NCBI GenBank assembly: GCA_016795465.1
Contig: JAEUHK010000031.1
Span: 23,188 to 87,187 of the forward strand
DNA length: 64,000 bases
Source of the DNA: Verrucomicrobiaceae bacterium
GTDB taxonomy: Bacteria > Verrucomicrobiota > Verrucomicrobiia > Verrucomicrobiales > Verrucomicrobiaceae
Direction of reading: 5' to 3'
Made by a program: the position numbers and the translations under genes. The notes below the pieces were generated by a model that saw only the letters and a program-made list of their open reading frames with translations, did not search any database and was not told where the DNA came from. This document shows, piece after piece, positions 35,597 to 43,736 of the stretch (position 1 is its first letter; each line of letters starts with the position of its first letter).

Positions 35597-37042
35597 ATGC
35601 CCTTGATCCGCCTGCTCATCATCCTCGCCGCCGCCATCGGCTGTGCCGCCATCGCCTCCGCTCAAGACGGCTCGAAAGTCGAATCGAAGCTCGATGTCAT
35701 CATCAAGAAACTGGACAAGATCGAGAAGAACACCGCGCCCAAAGCCGACGCGCCTGCCGCAGCCGTGGCACCAGCACCTGTGGCAACCGCCGCCAAGGCG
35801 GAGATCGAAGCGGTGCAGCTCAATCTGAACCTCGTGTGGATGGTCCTCACCGGGGCGCTCGTGTTTTTCATGCAGGCCGGCTTTGCGATGGTGGAGCTGG
35901 GCTTCGCGAGAGCGAAGAACAGCATCAACATCATCATGAAGAACTTCCTCGACTTCTGCATCAGCGCCCTCGTCTTCATGTTCCTCGGCTTCGGGCTCAT
36001 GTTTGGCACGAGTGCCGGGGGATGGATCGGCACGGACAGCTTCTGGCTCTCCAGCCATGCCGCTGACGACAGCTTGTGGGCCTTCTGGTTCTTCCAGGTC
36101 GTCTTCGCCGGCACCGCCTGCACGATCGTCTCCGGTGCCATGGCCGAGCGCACCAAGTTCGTCGGCTACCTTATCTATGCCGGACTGCTCGCGGCCATCG
36201 TGTACCCGCTCGGCGGCCACTGGGCCTGGGGCAGCTTTGGCGGCTCATTCGGCGTCGGTGGGGCCAAAGGCTGGCTCGAAAACCTAGGCTTCGTCGATTT
36301 CGCCGGTTCCACCGTGGTGCATGGTTGCGGCGGAGCCTGTGCCCTCGCGGGCATTTTGGTCGTCGGAGCAAGGCATGGTCGCTTTGCCAAGGATGGCACG
36401 CCGCGCCTCATCGCCGGTCATAACATCCCCATCGCCGCTCTCGGTGTTTTCATCCTTTGGTTCGGCTGGTTTGGCTTTAACGCCGGCTCCACCTTGCTCG
36501 GCAATGGCACGATCGGCCGCATCGCCGTGAACACTACCATCGCTCCCGCGGCCGCCGCCTTGTCCGCCATGATCTCGATGTGGTTCGTGCAAGGCCGGCC
36601 GGATGTCGGCATCACGCTCAATGGCAGTCTCGGCGGCGCGGTCGGTGTCACTGCCTGCTGCGCGAACATTTCTCCCGCCTCCGCCTTCGTCGTCGGCCTC
36701 ATCGCGGGCATCATCACCACCGTCGCCACCATCGCGCTGGAGCGTCTGCAAATCGACGATGCTGTCGGTGCCGTGCCGGTGCATCTCTGCAACGGCTGGT
36801 GGGGCACGCTCTGCGTGGCCTTGTTTGATCAAGCCGGCTTCAACGCGCAAAAACTCGGTGTGCAGGCTCTCGGCACCTTCAGCGTCACCGCCTGTGCGTT
36901 CGTCATCTGCCTTGGCATCTTCAAGCTCGTGGACATGCTCGTCGGCCTACGCGCCAGCGACACGGAGCAGATCGACGGCCTCGACTTCGCCGAGCACGCC
37001 GCGAACGCCTACCCGGACTTTCACACGACCGAGCAGGCGTGA
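35597..37042 (+). CDS. amtB: Ammonium transporter
   Basis: 481 residues. A signal peptide (MPLIRLLIILAAAIGCAAIASAQ) and a coiled-coil/Ala-Pro linker of about 50 residues precede the usual 11-TM Amt fold. The family signatures are VFFMQAGFAMVELGFARAKN, GSTVVHGCGGACALAGILVVGARHG with the pore His, WFGWFGFNAGS, and the second pore-His segment DAVGAVPVHLCNGWWGTL. It conducts ammonium/ammonia across the cytoplasmic membrane. The N-terminal extension lies outside. No glnK/glnB follows; the two possibly roadblock-like genes precede it. Confidence 0.95.
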   Translation: MPLIRLLIILAAAIGCAAIASAQDGSKVESKLDVIIKKLDKIEKNTAPKADAPAAAVAPAPVATAAKAEIEAVQLNLNLVWMVLTGALVFFMQAGFAMVELGFARAKNSINIIMKNFLDFCISALVFMFLGFGLMFGTSAGGWIGTDSFWLSSHAADDSLWAFWFFQVVFAGTACTIVSGAMAERTKFVGYLIYAGLLAAIVYPLGGHWAWGSFGGSFGVGGAKGWLENLGFVDFAGSTVVHGCGGACALAGILVVGARHGRFAKDGTPRLIAGHNIPIAALGVFILWFGWFGFNAGSTLLGNGTIGRIAVNTTIAPAAAALSAMISMWFVQGRPDVGITLNGSLGGAVGVTACCANISPASAFVVGLIAGIITTVATIALERLQIDDAVGAVPVHLCNGWWGTLCVALFDQAGFNAQKLGVQALGTFSVTACAFVICLGIFKLVDMLVGLRASDTEQIDGLDFAEHAANAYPDFHTTEQA

Positions 37043-37046
37043 TCGT

Positions 37047-38162
37047 TTACTTCAGTGCCGCACGCAAAACAGGCTCAAACACATCCGCCTGGCGCATGAA
37101 GCCCAGATCCGTCGCGTGTGAGGCATCATTCGCGCCTTCCGCATCCGTGCCGTAAAGCGCATCGCCGCTGATGTAGCTCAGATTCGCCACTTTCTCGGCC
37201 TTGAGCTGCTCAAAAGCCGCCTTCAACGCCGCGTGGTTGTCATCGTGAAACTTCGCCTTCGCCGGTGTGATCCACGAATTCGTGAAGCGACGGTCCTCGA
37301 CGAGGATGATCGGCGTCGTGGCATGCTTCGCACGCAGTTGCTTCACCAGCGGCACGCACTTCGCCGTGATGTCCGCCGGGCCCATGTTCGGGCTGCAATC
37401 GATCACGATGGCCGCGGCATCCAGTTCATTGAGCAAATCTCCCACCGCCGCGTCCATCTTGCCGTTGCCGGAGAAGCCCAGATTGATCACCGGACGCTCC
37501 AGACGACGCCCGAGGATCGCCGTGTGCACCATGCCGGGGCGTGAGGCATTCGCGCCGTGCGTGATCGACGTGCCGTAAAACACGATCGGCTTCTCACGCG
37601 GCTTCAGCCCTTCAAACTTCGCCTCCTTCGGCACACCAATCTCCAGCTTGTCGATGCCATTGTAGAGCGGCAGGTAGGCTGCGAACTCATGCTCGCCCGG
37701 CGCCAGATCGCTGATCATGACCGCTTCGACATGCTGCTTGTCCGGCTTCGGACACGCTACCCAGCGCCACTGGCCTTTTTCATCGCGAGCATACAGATCG
37801 AGGCCGCTCACGCCTGTCGCCGGCATCGCCGGAAGGGCCAGATTGGACTTCGCGAGGTCGTAGCGGCAGAAGATCGCCTTCGCGTCCGATTTGAAGCGCA
37901 CCATCATCCCGGCCGAATCGCGACTCAGGCCCCAAACCGTCGGCGTGACCGTCTTTTGCGCTTTGGCCGGAAAGCGGTCAAACCAGCGCAAACGCTCCTG
38001 ATCGCCCCATCCGCGGCCTTCCACGCCCCAAGTCGTCACATCATGCCAAACCGCATCCGCGGGCACTGTGGGGCCTTTGGGCTTCGCCGGAGCCTTCGGG
38101 GCCTGCGCGAGGGCCAAACTGGCGGTGAAAAGAGAAAGCAGAAACAGGGCTGGTATCTTCAT
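37047..38162 (-). CDS. Secreted SGNH/GDSL hydrolase
   Basis: 371 residues from the ATG at 38162 (MKIPALFLLSLFTASLALAQA signal peptide). An N-terminal jelly-roll-like domain (residues ~30-165) precedes an SGNH domain with block I FYGTSITHGANASRPG, block II NLGFSGNGKM, block III DCSPNMGP and block V DASHATDLGF. This is a bacterial acyl-ester hydrolase or carbohydrate esterase type that probably acts in the periplasm or outside. It ends five bases from the convergent amtB. It is the last typical backbone gene before the integrated element. Confidence 0.9.
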   Translation of the reverse strand: MKIPALFLLSLFTASLALAQAPKAPAKPKGPTVPADAVWHDVTTWGVEGRGWGDQERLRWFDRFPAKAQKTVTPTVWGLSRDSAGMMVRFKSDAKAIFCRYDLAKSNLALPAMPATGVSGLDLYARDEKGQWRWVACPKPDKQHVEAVMISDLAPGEHEFAAYLPLYNGIDKLEIGVPKEAKFEGLKPREKPIVFYGTSITHGANASRPGMVHTAILGRRLERPVINLGFSGNGKMDAAVGDLLNELDAAAIVIDCSPNMGPADITAKCVPLVKQLRAKHATTPIILVEDRRFTNSWITPAKAKFHDDNHAALKAAFEQLKAEKVANLSYISGDALYGTDAEGANDASHATDLGFMRQADVFEPVLRAALK

Positions 38163-38227
38163 GGGCTCCAGCAAACGCTCCTCGTGCCTTCTTTATGCAC
38201 AAACCTCCTGCTCAGCAGGAGTAAAAA

Positions 38228-38260
38228 TGGAGGCGAGGGCGGGAATTGAACCCGCGCATC
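38228..38260 (-). other. 3' tRNA fragment, probable att site
   Basis: On the minus strand this reads as the T-arm and 3' acceptor strand of a tRNA: stem GCGGG, loop TTCAATT, stem CCCGC, then CCTCGCC, a discriminator U and an encoded CCA. No matching 5' half (GGCGAGG start) occurs upstream on that strand, so it is a fragment. A tyrosine recombinase gene begins 137 bases away. This is the usual footprint of an integrated element: the duplicated 3' end at one boundary, with the intact tRNA presumably at the other, outside the window. The U discriminator would suit tRNA-Cys, Gly or Thr. Confidence 0.75.
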
Positions 38261-38396
38261 GCCAAGGGGTTGTTTAGTGATGTTTGAGGATGTCTTAAAC
38301 CGTTGATTTCCAAGGAAAAGGGAGGTTTCCGAATTTCGCTGGACTTCCCGAAACAAGGTCGGATGTTCTTACTCTGGTTCTTACTTTTCTTCTCGC

Positions 38397-39542
38397 ATGG
38401 CATCCGTCTGGAAACACCCCAATTCGCCATTCTGGACGGCGTGCTTTACCGACCTTGATGGGAGGCGAAAAAAGCGCTCCACGAAAGAGACGAACCGCAG
38501 GAAGGCAGAGAAGCTGGCGGAACAATTTGAGGAAGCTGCCCGAAAACGCCGGACTTTTAGCCAGGTGCGCACGGTCCTCCAGGATCTGCACCGGGAGATC
38601 ACTGGAGAGGAGCTGAAGTCTGTGACCGTCCGGGAGCATGTGAAAAACTGGCTGGCAGAGAAGAAGGACGAAACAAAGCCTGCGACCATGCACTTCTACG
38701 ACGCCTCAAGCACGAAGTTTCTCGATTTCCTCGGAGAGAGGGCTGACCAAGAAATCTCCCTGGTCACCCGAGGAGACCTGATCGGCTACAGAAAGGCTCT
38801 CGCCACCACCCTGTCTTCCACGAGCACCAACCATCACATCAAGTGCGCCCGAATGATGTTCAAGATGGCAAGGAGGGACGCCCTGATCGCAGAGAATCCA
38901 GCCGAATTTGTGGAGCGGGTCAAAAAGAAGGGAGGCTATGAGCGCAGGCCTTTCACGCAGGAGGAGATTCGGAGCGTGCTGGCTCAAGCTGACGAAGAAT
39001 GGCGCTCGATGATCTTGTTTGCTCTCTACACCGGGCAGCGACTGTCTGACGTGGCAGCATTCACTTGGTCACAGGTTAATCTGGAGAAAGCTGAAATGCG
39101 CTTCGAGACGGCCAAGACAGGACGACGCATGATCATTCCCATTGCTTCGCCTCTGCTCTCGAATCTGAAGTTGCTGCGCAAGAAGGATGCTGGCAACGGC
39201 CCCATCCATCCTCGTGCTGCAGCCACCTTGAACAAGAACTACAAAACGAGCACTCTGAGCAACCAGTTCGCCAATCTGCTCGCGGCAGCAGGGCTTCGCG
39301 ACAAGGTGAGCCACAAAAAGGAGAAGGACGGGCGCACTGGAGCCAAAACCGGTGCCCAACTGTCTTTCCATAGCTTGCGTCACACCGCTGTCACGCTGCT
39401 GAAGGAAGCCGGGGTTCCTCATGCTGTTGTTCAGGAACTCATCGGACACGACAGCGAGCAGATGTCGGAACACTACACTCACGTTGGCAGCGAGGCCCTG
39501 AAGAAGGCGGCGAGCGCACTGCCTGATGTAACCACGCTTTGA
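38397..39542 (+). CDS. Tyrosine recombinase (integrase)
   Basis: 381 residues. An N-terminal SAM-like/core-binding domain (residues ~75-170, VREHVKNWLAEKKDETKPATMHFYDASS) precedes a catalytic domain with Arg I in ILFALYTGQRLSDVAAFTW, the H-x-x-R box in FHSLRHTAVTLLKEAG, the following HD segment (LIGHDSEQMSEHYTH) and the nucleophile Tyr in EHYTHVG. It cuts and joins DNA at att sites. It lies next to the tRNA fragment and reads away from it into the element. The C-terminus is complete. Confidence 0.95.
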   Translation: MASVWKHPNSPFWTACFTDLDGRRKKRSTKETNRRKAEKLAEQFEEAARKRRTFSQVRTVLQDLHREITGEELKSVTVREHVKNWLAEKKDETKPATMHFYDASSTKFLDFLGERADQEISLVTRGDLIGYRKALATTLSSTSTNHHIKCARMMFKMARRDALIAENPAEFVERVKKKGGYERRPFTQEEIRSVLAQADEEWRSMILFALYTGQRLSDVAAFTWSQVNLEKAEMRFETAKTGRRMIIPIASPLLSNLKLLRKKDAGNGPIHPRAAATLNKNYKTSTLSNQFANLLAAAGLRDKVSHKKEKDGRTGAKTGAQLSFHSLRHTAVTLLKEAGVPHAVVQELIGHDSEQMSEHYTHVGSEALKKAASALPDVTTL

Positions 39543-39544
39543 TC

Positions 39545-40531
39545 ATGGCCTCCAAGTCATCACCCACATCCAAAGAAGTCCATGAAGAACGCAATGATTT
39601 CATGAAGGACCTGGTTTATCGAGATGGATGGGTTGAGCTTCACTTTGTCGGCAACACCAAAAAAGTTGACCCAGTGGGATTACCCGATGGAAACCTGATT
39701 GCGACGCTGGGTGGATACTCCCTGTATTCCGGGGACGGCGAGCCAAGACCACCCAACAAGAAATTTGCCACCTTAACTCGATCTGATGCCGATGTGATCT
39801 GCAAACTTCTTGCCTCAGGGATATACTGCATGTTGATCGCTGATAGTGGGAGCAAGAGGCCATCAGATGGATTCATGGTGAAGTATACCGATTGGGTCAC
39901 TGCTCAGCACCAACTCAAGACATGTGACATCGCAGCAATACCTGCGCTGCAACTAGAAGCGAAAACTGGATTCTCCCATTCTGTCGGTGTCCTCAGGCTA
40001 TACAAACGGACCAAACTTACCTGCACTCACATTTTCTACCGCCCATGGGCTAGTCATGTTTGGTCAATTACGGCAGGCCAAGTTCGCGAAGCCGATGTTC
40101 ACGAAGCCGATGTTCAGCCTGCCTTACATGATGATGCTTCAAAGATTTGGCGCCCAACTTCATTCAAAACCTTCCCATTGGATCAGAAGCACAAAAGACT
40201 ACTGCTCATTAGCTTCTTCGCCGGTTTCTGGAGAAGTCAGAACCTGATCAAAAATAGCAAAAAGTGTGCACAAACGATTGGTGATCTGCTTGGCGATAGT
40301 TCCATCCGACCGAGTGCAGTAAGCGCTGATCTCGCCGAAGCAGGTTGCCGCCCTCTATCCCCTTCCTTGGCCCTTCGCCTCTTTCGCGAGCTTATCGCCG
40401 AAGCGCGCTCACTACTCTCCAAACGCACTCGCCCTGTGTCGAGAAACCAGACGTTTGTCCTGTTGCTTGCAATGGTGGAGCCTGAGCTATTCAGCTCAGA
40501 GCTTCTAAAGGATTTCATCAACAAGGACTGA
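39545..40531 (+). CDS. Hypothetical protein
   Basis: 328 residues from the ATG at 39545, immediately after the integrase stop; a TTG at 39539 would overlap it. The N-terminal half is mixed alpha/beta (YRDGWVELHFVGNTKKVDPVGLPDGNLIATLGGYSLY); the C-terminal half is helical with Arg/Lys-rich segments. There is no signal peptide, no membrane segment and no recognised motif. GC is lower than in the chromosome to the left. Its place between the integrase and excisionase-like genes suggests an element-maintenance role, which is inference. Confidence 0.6.
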   Translation: MASKSSPTSKEVHEERNDFMKDLVYRDGWVELHFVGNTKKVDPVGLPDGNLIATLGGYSLYSGDGEPRPPNKKFATLTRSDADVICKLLASGIYCMLIADSGSKRPSDGFMVKYTDWVTAQHQLKTCDIAAIPALQLEAKTGFSHSVGVLRLYKRTKLTCTHIFYRPWASHVWSITAGQVREADVHEADVQPALHDDASKIWRPTSFKTFPLDQKHKRLLLISFFAGFWRSQNLIKNSKKCAQTIGDLLGDSSIRPSAVSADLAEAGCRPLSPSLALRLFRELIAEARSLLSKRTRPVSRNQTFVLLLAMVEPELFSSELLKDFINKD

Positions 40532-40660
40532 TGCCCCCCGTGCTTTGTGAAGGTCACGTTAGCCTTCGGAGTTGGTTTCTTGCAGCAGATGACATTTGCA
40601 AGACGCTTTGAGGCCATGGCTTGTTGAGCGCTTTGATTTGTGGATAATGTCCTCGGCGTC

Positions 40661-40921
40661 ATGAAGAACGACGCCAACAACAGCCAAACACAAACATCGC
40701 CATCTATCCGCCCGGAATGGCTCCAGTTGCCAAAAAGCGGCCGACGCTGCCCAATCACAGGGCTCTCTCGCTCGAAGCTGAATGAACTCGTGCTGCCCAC
40801 TCAAGACAACAGGGGCAAGCCGCCCGTGCTCAGCAAGTCGCTGAAGTCATCAAAGTGGGCGAAGCGCGGGATCAGGCTTTACAATGTCGCTTCCTTGCTG
40901 GCCTGGATCGAAGCTCAATAA
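40661..40921 (+). CDS. Small DNA-binding protein, AlpA/excisionase-like
   Basis: 86 residues from the ATG at 40661; an upstream GTG at 40640 is possible. The pattern (EWLQLPKSGRRCPITGLSRSKLNELVL, then GIRLYNVASLLAWIEAQ) fits the MerR-like winged helix of AlpA/excisionase proteins, where the first helix pair binds DNA and the last strand sets a chosen residue. It is followed 20 bases later by a second excisionase-like gene. Confidence 0.6.
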   Translation: MKNDANNSQTQTSPSIRPEWLQLPKSGRRCPITGLSRSKLNELVLPTQDNRGKPPVLSKSLKSSKWAKRGIRLYNVASLLAWIEAQ

Positions 40922-40941
40922 AACCACAGGAGGACTGAAAA

Positions 40942-41133
40942 ATGAGTGCTCCAAATGCACCATATAAAGCGGAGGCGGTTTCGGTGGAACAGGTGGCCCG
41001 GATGCTATCGGTCAGCCAGAAAACCATCAGGCGTCTTATCGAGAAGGGTGAACTCAAACCCATCCGGGTTCTTCGGTCTGTGCGCATCCCAATAAAGCAA
41101 CTCCGAGCGATCATCTATGGCCCTCCGGAGTGA
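40942..41133 (+). CDS. Excisionase family HTH protein
   Basis: 63 residues with the standard helix-turn-helix_17 sequence: VSVEQVARMLSVSQKTIRRLIEKGELKPIRVLRSVRIPIKQLRAII. Such proteins direct excision by tyrosine recombinases or act as small transcription regulators. Its place next to the integrase gene suits the first role. A short AGGAGG-like stretch (CCACAGGAGGACTG) precedes the start by about 10 bases, one of the few Shine-Dalgarno-type sites in the window. Confidence 0.85.
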   Translation: MSAPNAPYKAEAVSVEQVARMLSVSQKTIRRLIEKGELKPIRVLRSVRIPIKQLRAIIYGPPE

Positions 41134-41272
41134 GTCCGACACATAGCCTGGAATGGACACTTTTGGACAACTTTGGCCTCCTTTCCCTCAGCCCATTATG
41201 AGGGCGTTTCAACTCCCGCACCAAGTCTGCGCTGCCCGGGTTTGGTGACACAACAAGGCAGCACTAAGTAAA

Positions 41273-42055
41273 ATGACAAATACAATTGAATCCCCAACGT
41301 CAACCACGTTTGACACCCCCACAGTGGAAGCGCCCACAACGGTTGCTTCTATCAAACACACGGCATCAAACTCTGATGCACCCACACCACTCGCCAAAGA
41401 TGACGGTCAGTTCGTTATTCTCAAGCCCGGCGAGACATTCAAACTCAGCGAAATCCGAGAACCCTATAAGCCACTCACGTCTGAAGAACTCGCAAGCCTT
41501 CGTGCGAACGAGCGCATCATCGAGAAGGGTTTGGAGACTTTCATCGACGTTGGGACTGCGATGGCCACCATTCGCGACGGTGGACTCTTTAGAGCGACAC
41601 ACAAGTCGTTCGAGGAATACGTCAAGGACAAATGGGATTACACCCGACAACGGGCATACCAACTCATCAGTGCCTCGGATTTCCACACCAAACTCGCAAG
41701 CCGGAACAGCAAAATGAGCAGGATCACCTCCGAGCGCGCTACTCGCGCATTAATGACCGTCCCCAACGACCGACTGGCCGACGTCCTCGATGCCGTGCTG
41801 GCGGAAGGAGAGCCTACCGCTGAACGCATCGTCCAGATCCGCAACAAGATCGCTCCAGCGAAAGCGAAATCCGACACGAAGCAGAAGAAGAAGCCAATGA
41901 TGAAAATCGAGGTGGCGATCAAAGCGGCGAGCAAGTGGCTGGAGTTTCTCAGCTCATGCAATCCCAACAACCTGGGAAGCGCTCATGCCAAAGAAATCGT
42001 CGAGACGCAGACCAAGGTCACCAAAGCCTTCACCAAACTCAAATTCGCAATCTAA
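41273..42055 (+). CDS. Phage/plasmid-type protein with HTH-like segment
   Basis: 260 residues. The first ~60 are Thr/Pro-rich and disordered. Residues ~75-135 (ANERIIEKGLETFIDVGTAMATIRDGGLFRATHKSFEEYVKDKWDYTRQRAYQLISASD) match a segment found in many phage and plasmid proteins in which a helix bundle ends in a DNA-binding helix. A Lys-rich stretch (KAKSDTKQKKKPMMK) follows. It probably binds DNA for replication control or partition. It precedes the primase- and helicase-like genes in the same direction. Confidence 0.6.
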   Translation: MTNTIESPTSTTFDTPTVEAPTTVASIKHTASNSDAPTPLAKDDGQFVILKPGETFKLSEIREPYKPLTSEELASLRANERIIEKGLETFIDVGTAMATIRDGGLFRATHKSFEEYVKDKWDYTRQRAYQLISASDFHTKLASRNSKMSRITSERATRALMTVPNDRLADVLDAVLAEGEPTAERIVQIRNKIAPAKAKSDTKQKKKPMMKIEVAIKAASKWLEFLSSCNPNNLGSAHAKEIVETQTKVTKAFTKLKFAI

Positions 42056-42117
42056 CCCACAACAAAAAGCCTTCCCGTGGATGCCCTTTGCTGAAGCGGG
42101 CAGCAAACACACTTAAT

Positions 42118-42726
42118 ATGAAAATACAGAATAACTCTACCCCAGAGGGGAACGTGCTAGCTCTCAAAGAACTTGTCAGGCAATCCCCGCATCCAACAAA
42201 CATTGATCGCTGGGATTATGTTGATCTCATTTTCGGTGATTCGGTTCTGATGGTCACTGATAGTTTAAATGAAGATCACACTCAGATCTATCGCCCCAAG
42301 GGGCTCTTGTTAGACTCCGTATTGGAGGTCAACTTCTTCTGGCCTCTACCGGTGCACCCCAACAAAGGCACTGCAAGTAACGTCATCAACAATCACGACC
42401 AGAATGTGCGGATATGGTCCCACGTTCTGGCAATCTTCAACGAGGGTGTCGACCTTGTATCGTTACAGAAACTTGTCCTTTCTGGCGATTTGCCTGTTGT
42501 GTCAGTGGTTGCTTCTCCAGCATCGGGTGCCCAAGTTCTTCTGCGAGTGGAAGCGCAATCGCGGGAAGAATGGGAGGTGCAAACAGACAAGATCTGGAAG
42601 GTGTTCAACGAACATGGATTGTCGGCTTTAGAAAAGCGCTTTCAGAGCATGGCCATATTGCCTGGATACGACCACACCCGGCCCTTCGGGTTGGTTTATC
42701 TAAACGACCGTTTGGCAATGCGATAG
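42118..42726 (+). CDS. PrimPol-related protein, probably inactive
   Basis: 202 residues from the ATG at 42118; the frame extends upstream but that part is a shadow. The C-terminal ~60 residues (LPVVSVVASPASGAQVLLRVEAQSREEWEVQTDKIW, ending AILPGYDHTRPFG) align by eye with the same region of the next gene (LPLRISAIYTSGGKSIHALVRVDASSKVEWDQM, ending RLPGALRG). The SGGKS-x-H motif is lost (SGAQV). It is either a decayed duplicate or a partner subunit. It ends 59 bases before the next start. Confidence 0.55.
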   Translation: MKIQNNSTPEGNVLALKELVRQSPHPTNIDRWDYVDLIFGDSVLMVTDSLNEDHTQIYRPKGLLLDSVLEVNFFWPLPVHPNKGTASNVINNHDQNVRIWSHVLAIFNEGVDLVSLQKLVLSGDLPVVSVVASPASGAQVLLRVEAQSREEWEVQTDKIWKVFNEHGLSALEKRFQSMAILPGYDHTRPFGLVYLNDRLAMR

Positions 42727-42785
42727 TCCAACACTCCCAGCGCAACCGCATACGCCCGATGTGCGGTTGCGCATTCTCTTCACTT

Positions 42786-43736
42786 ATGAGTACCAAAAGC
42801 TCATCCAAGATTGGGGCAACTGATGATTGGTCCAAGTATCTCGCTTCACTGAACTGGGGACCTGGGAACCGTGACAAGTCAGCCCACAACGCCTTCCTGA
42901 GAGCAGCGTCACTGAACATTGATCCACAAGTCGCCGCAGAGGTGGTGGCAAAGCTAATCCTCGGCAATGGAGGCAGCTACAACAGCGCCAAGCTCCAAAA
43001 TCAACTGCGGCGTGCTTATGCATTCGTTGGCACTGGCACCGCTGCAGTATCGCCGATTATCAAACCACCCAGCGTCGCTTTCGAGCCAGCAAAACTGAGA
43101 GAGTTCGCAAGCAAGGCCGGCCATGTCGATGCCCAGTGGATCAAGAATCACTCACCTGTTGCGCCGGATGAGGTCACAAGTGCAGAATTCCTGAACCACA
43201 TTTACGAACCTGGAGAGCGCATCCTCATTTTCACCGACCTGCATTCCCAAGGTGAAGTCTTGTTTGAAGCAGGGAGTGATAATCCCGCCATTCCAAAGCT
43301 CACTGCCGATGGCGTTTGGTTCCTCGTCAATCCTGTGGACGGCAGAGAGCATCCCAATCCACGTCAGGAGAATAAGATCTCACGGCGTAGCGAAGAGTCC
43401 ATTACTTCATGGCGCTACCTGGTTCTGGAAAGCGATGTGGCAGATTCAGATCAATGGCTGCAATGCTTGGCTCAATTGCCTCTGAGAATCTCCGCAATCT
43501 ATACGTCCGGCGGCAAATCGATTCATGCACTGGTTCGCGTTGATGCTTCCTCGAAAGTCGAATGGGATCAAATGCGCAACGAGATCAAACCTCTGCTGAT
43601 CACGCTAGGTGCCGATGAAGCAGCAATGACCGGCGTGCGACTCTCTCGACTTCCAGGTGCACTTCGCGGTCTTCAAAAACAGCAACTCCTCTACCTCAAC
43701 CCCTCCCCCAAAGAGATTCCCATTATTCATTTATGA
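42786..43736 (+). CDS. PrimPol-like primase
   Basis: 316 residues from the ATG at 42786. The N-terminal ~100 residues (AHNAFLRAASLNIDPQVAAEVVAKLILGNGGSY) are a helical domain. The rest resembles the archaeo-eukaryotic primase domain of plasmid and phage RepB/VirE-type proteins: a strand with acidic residues (WRYLVLESDVADSDQW), then the SGGKSIHALVRVDAS motif and the Arg/Pro segment RLSRLPGALRG. It would prime replication of the element together with the helicase that starts in its stop codon (ATGA overlap at 43733-43736). Confidence 0.75.
   Translation: MSTKSSSKIGATDDWSKYLASLNWGPGNRDKSAHNAFLRAASLNIDPQVAAEVVAKLILGNGGSYNSAKLQNQLRRAYAFVGTGTAAVSPIIKPPSVAFEPAKLREFASKAGHVDAQWIKNHSPVAPDEVTSAEFLNHIYEPGERILIFTDLHSQGEVLFEAGSDNPAIPKLTADGVWFLVNPVDGREHPNPRQENKISRRSEESITSWRYLVLESDVADSDQWLQCLAQLPLRISAIYTSGGKSIHALVRVDASSKVEWDQMRNEIKPLLITLGADEAAMTGVRLSRLPGALRGLQKQQLLYLNPSPKEIPIIHL

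Noticed and set aside
38228..38260. tmRNA 3' end as identity of the tRNA-like fragment
   Set aside because: tmRNA ends in A-CCA with an alanine-type acceptor (GCUCCACCA). Here the discriminator is U (GCCUCCA), which fits an ordinary tRNA better.
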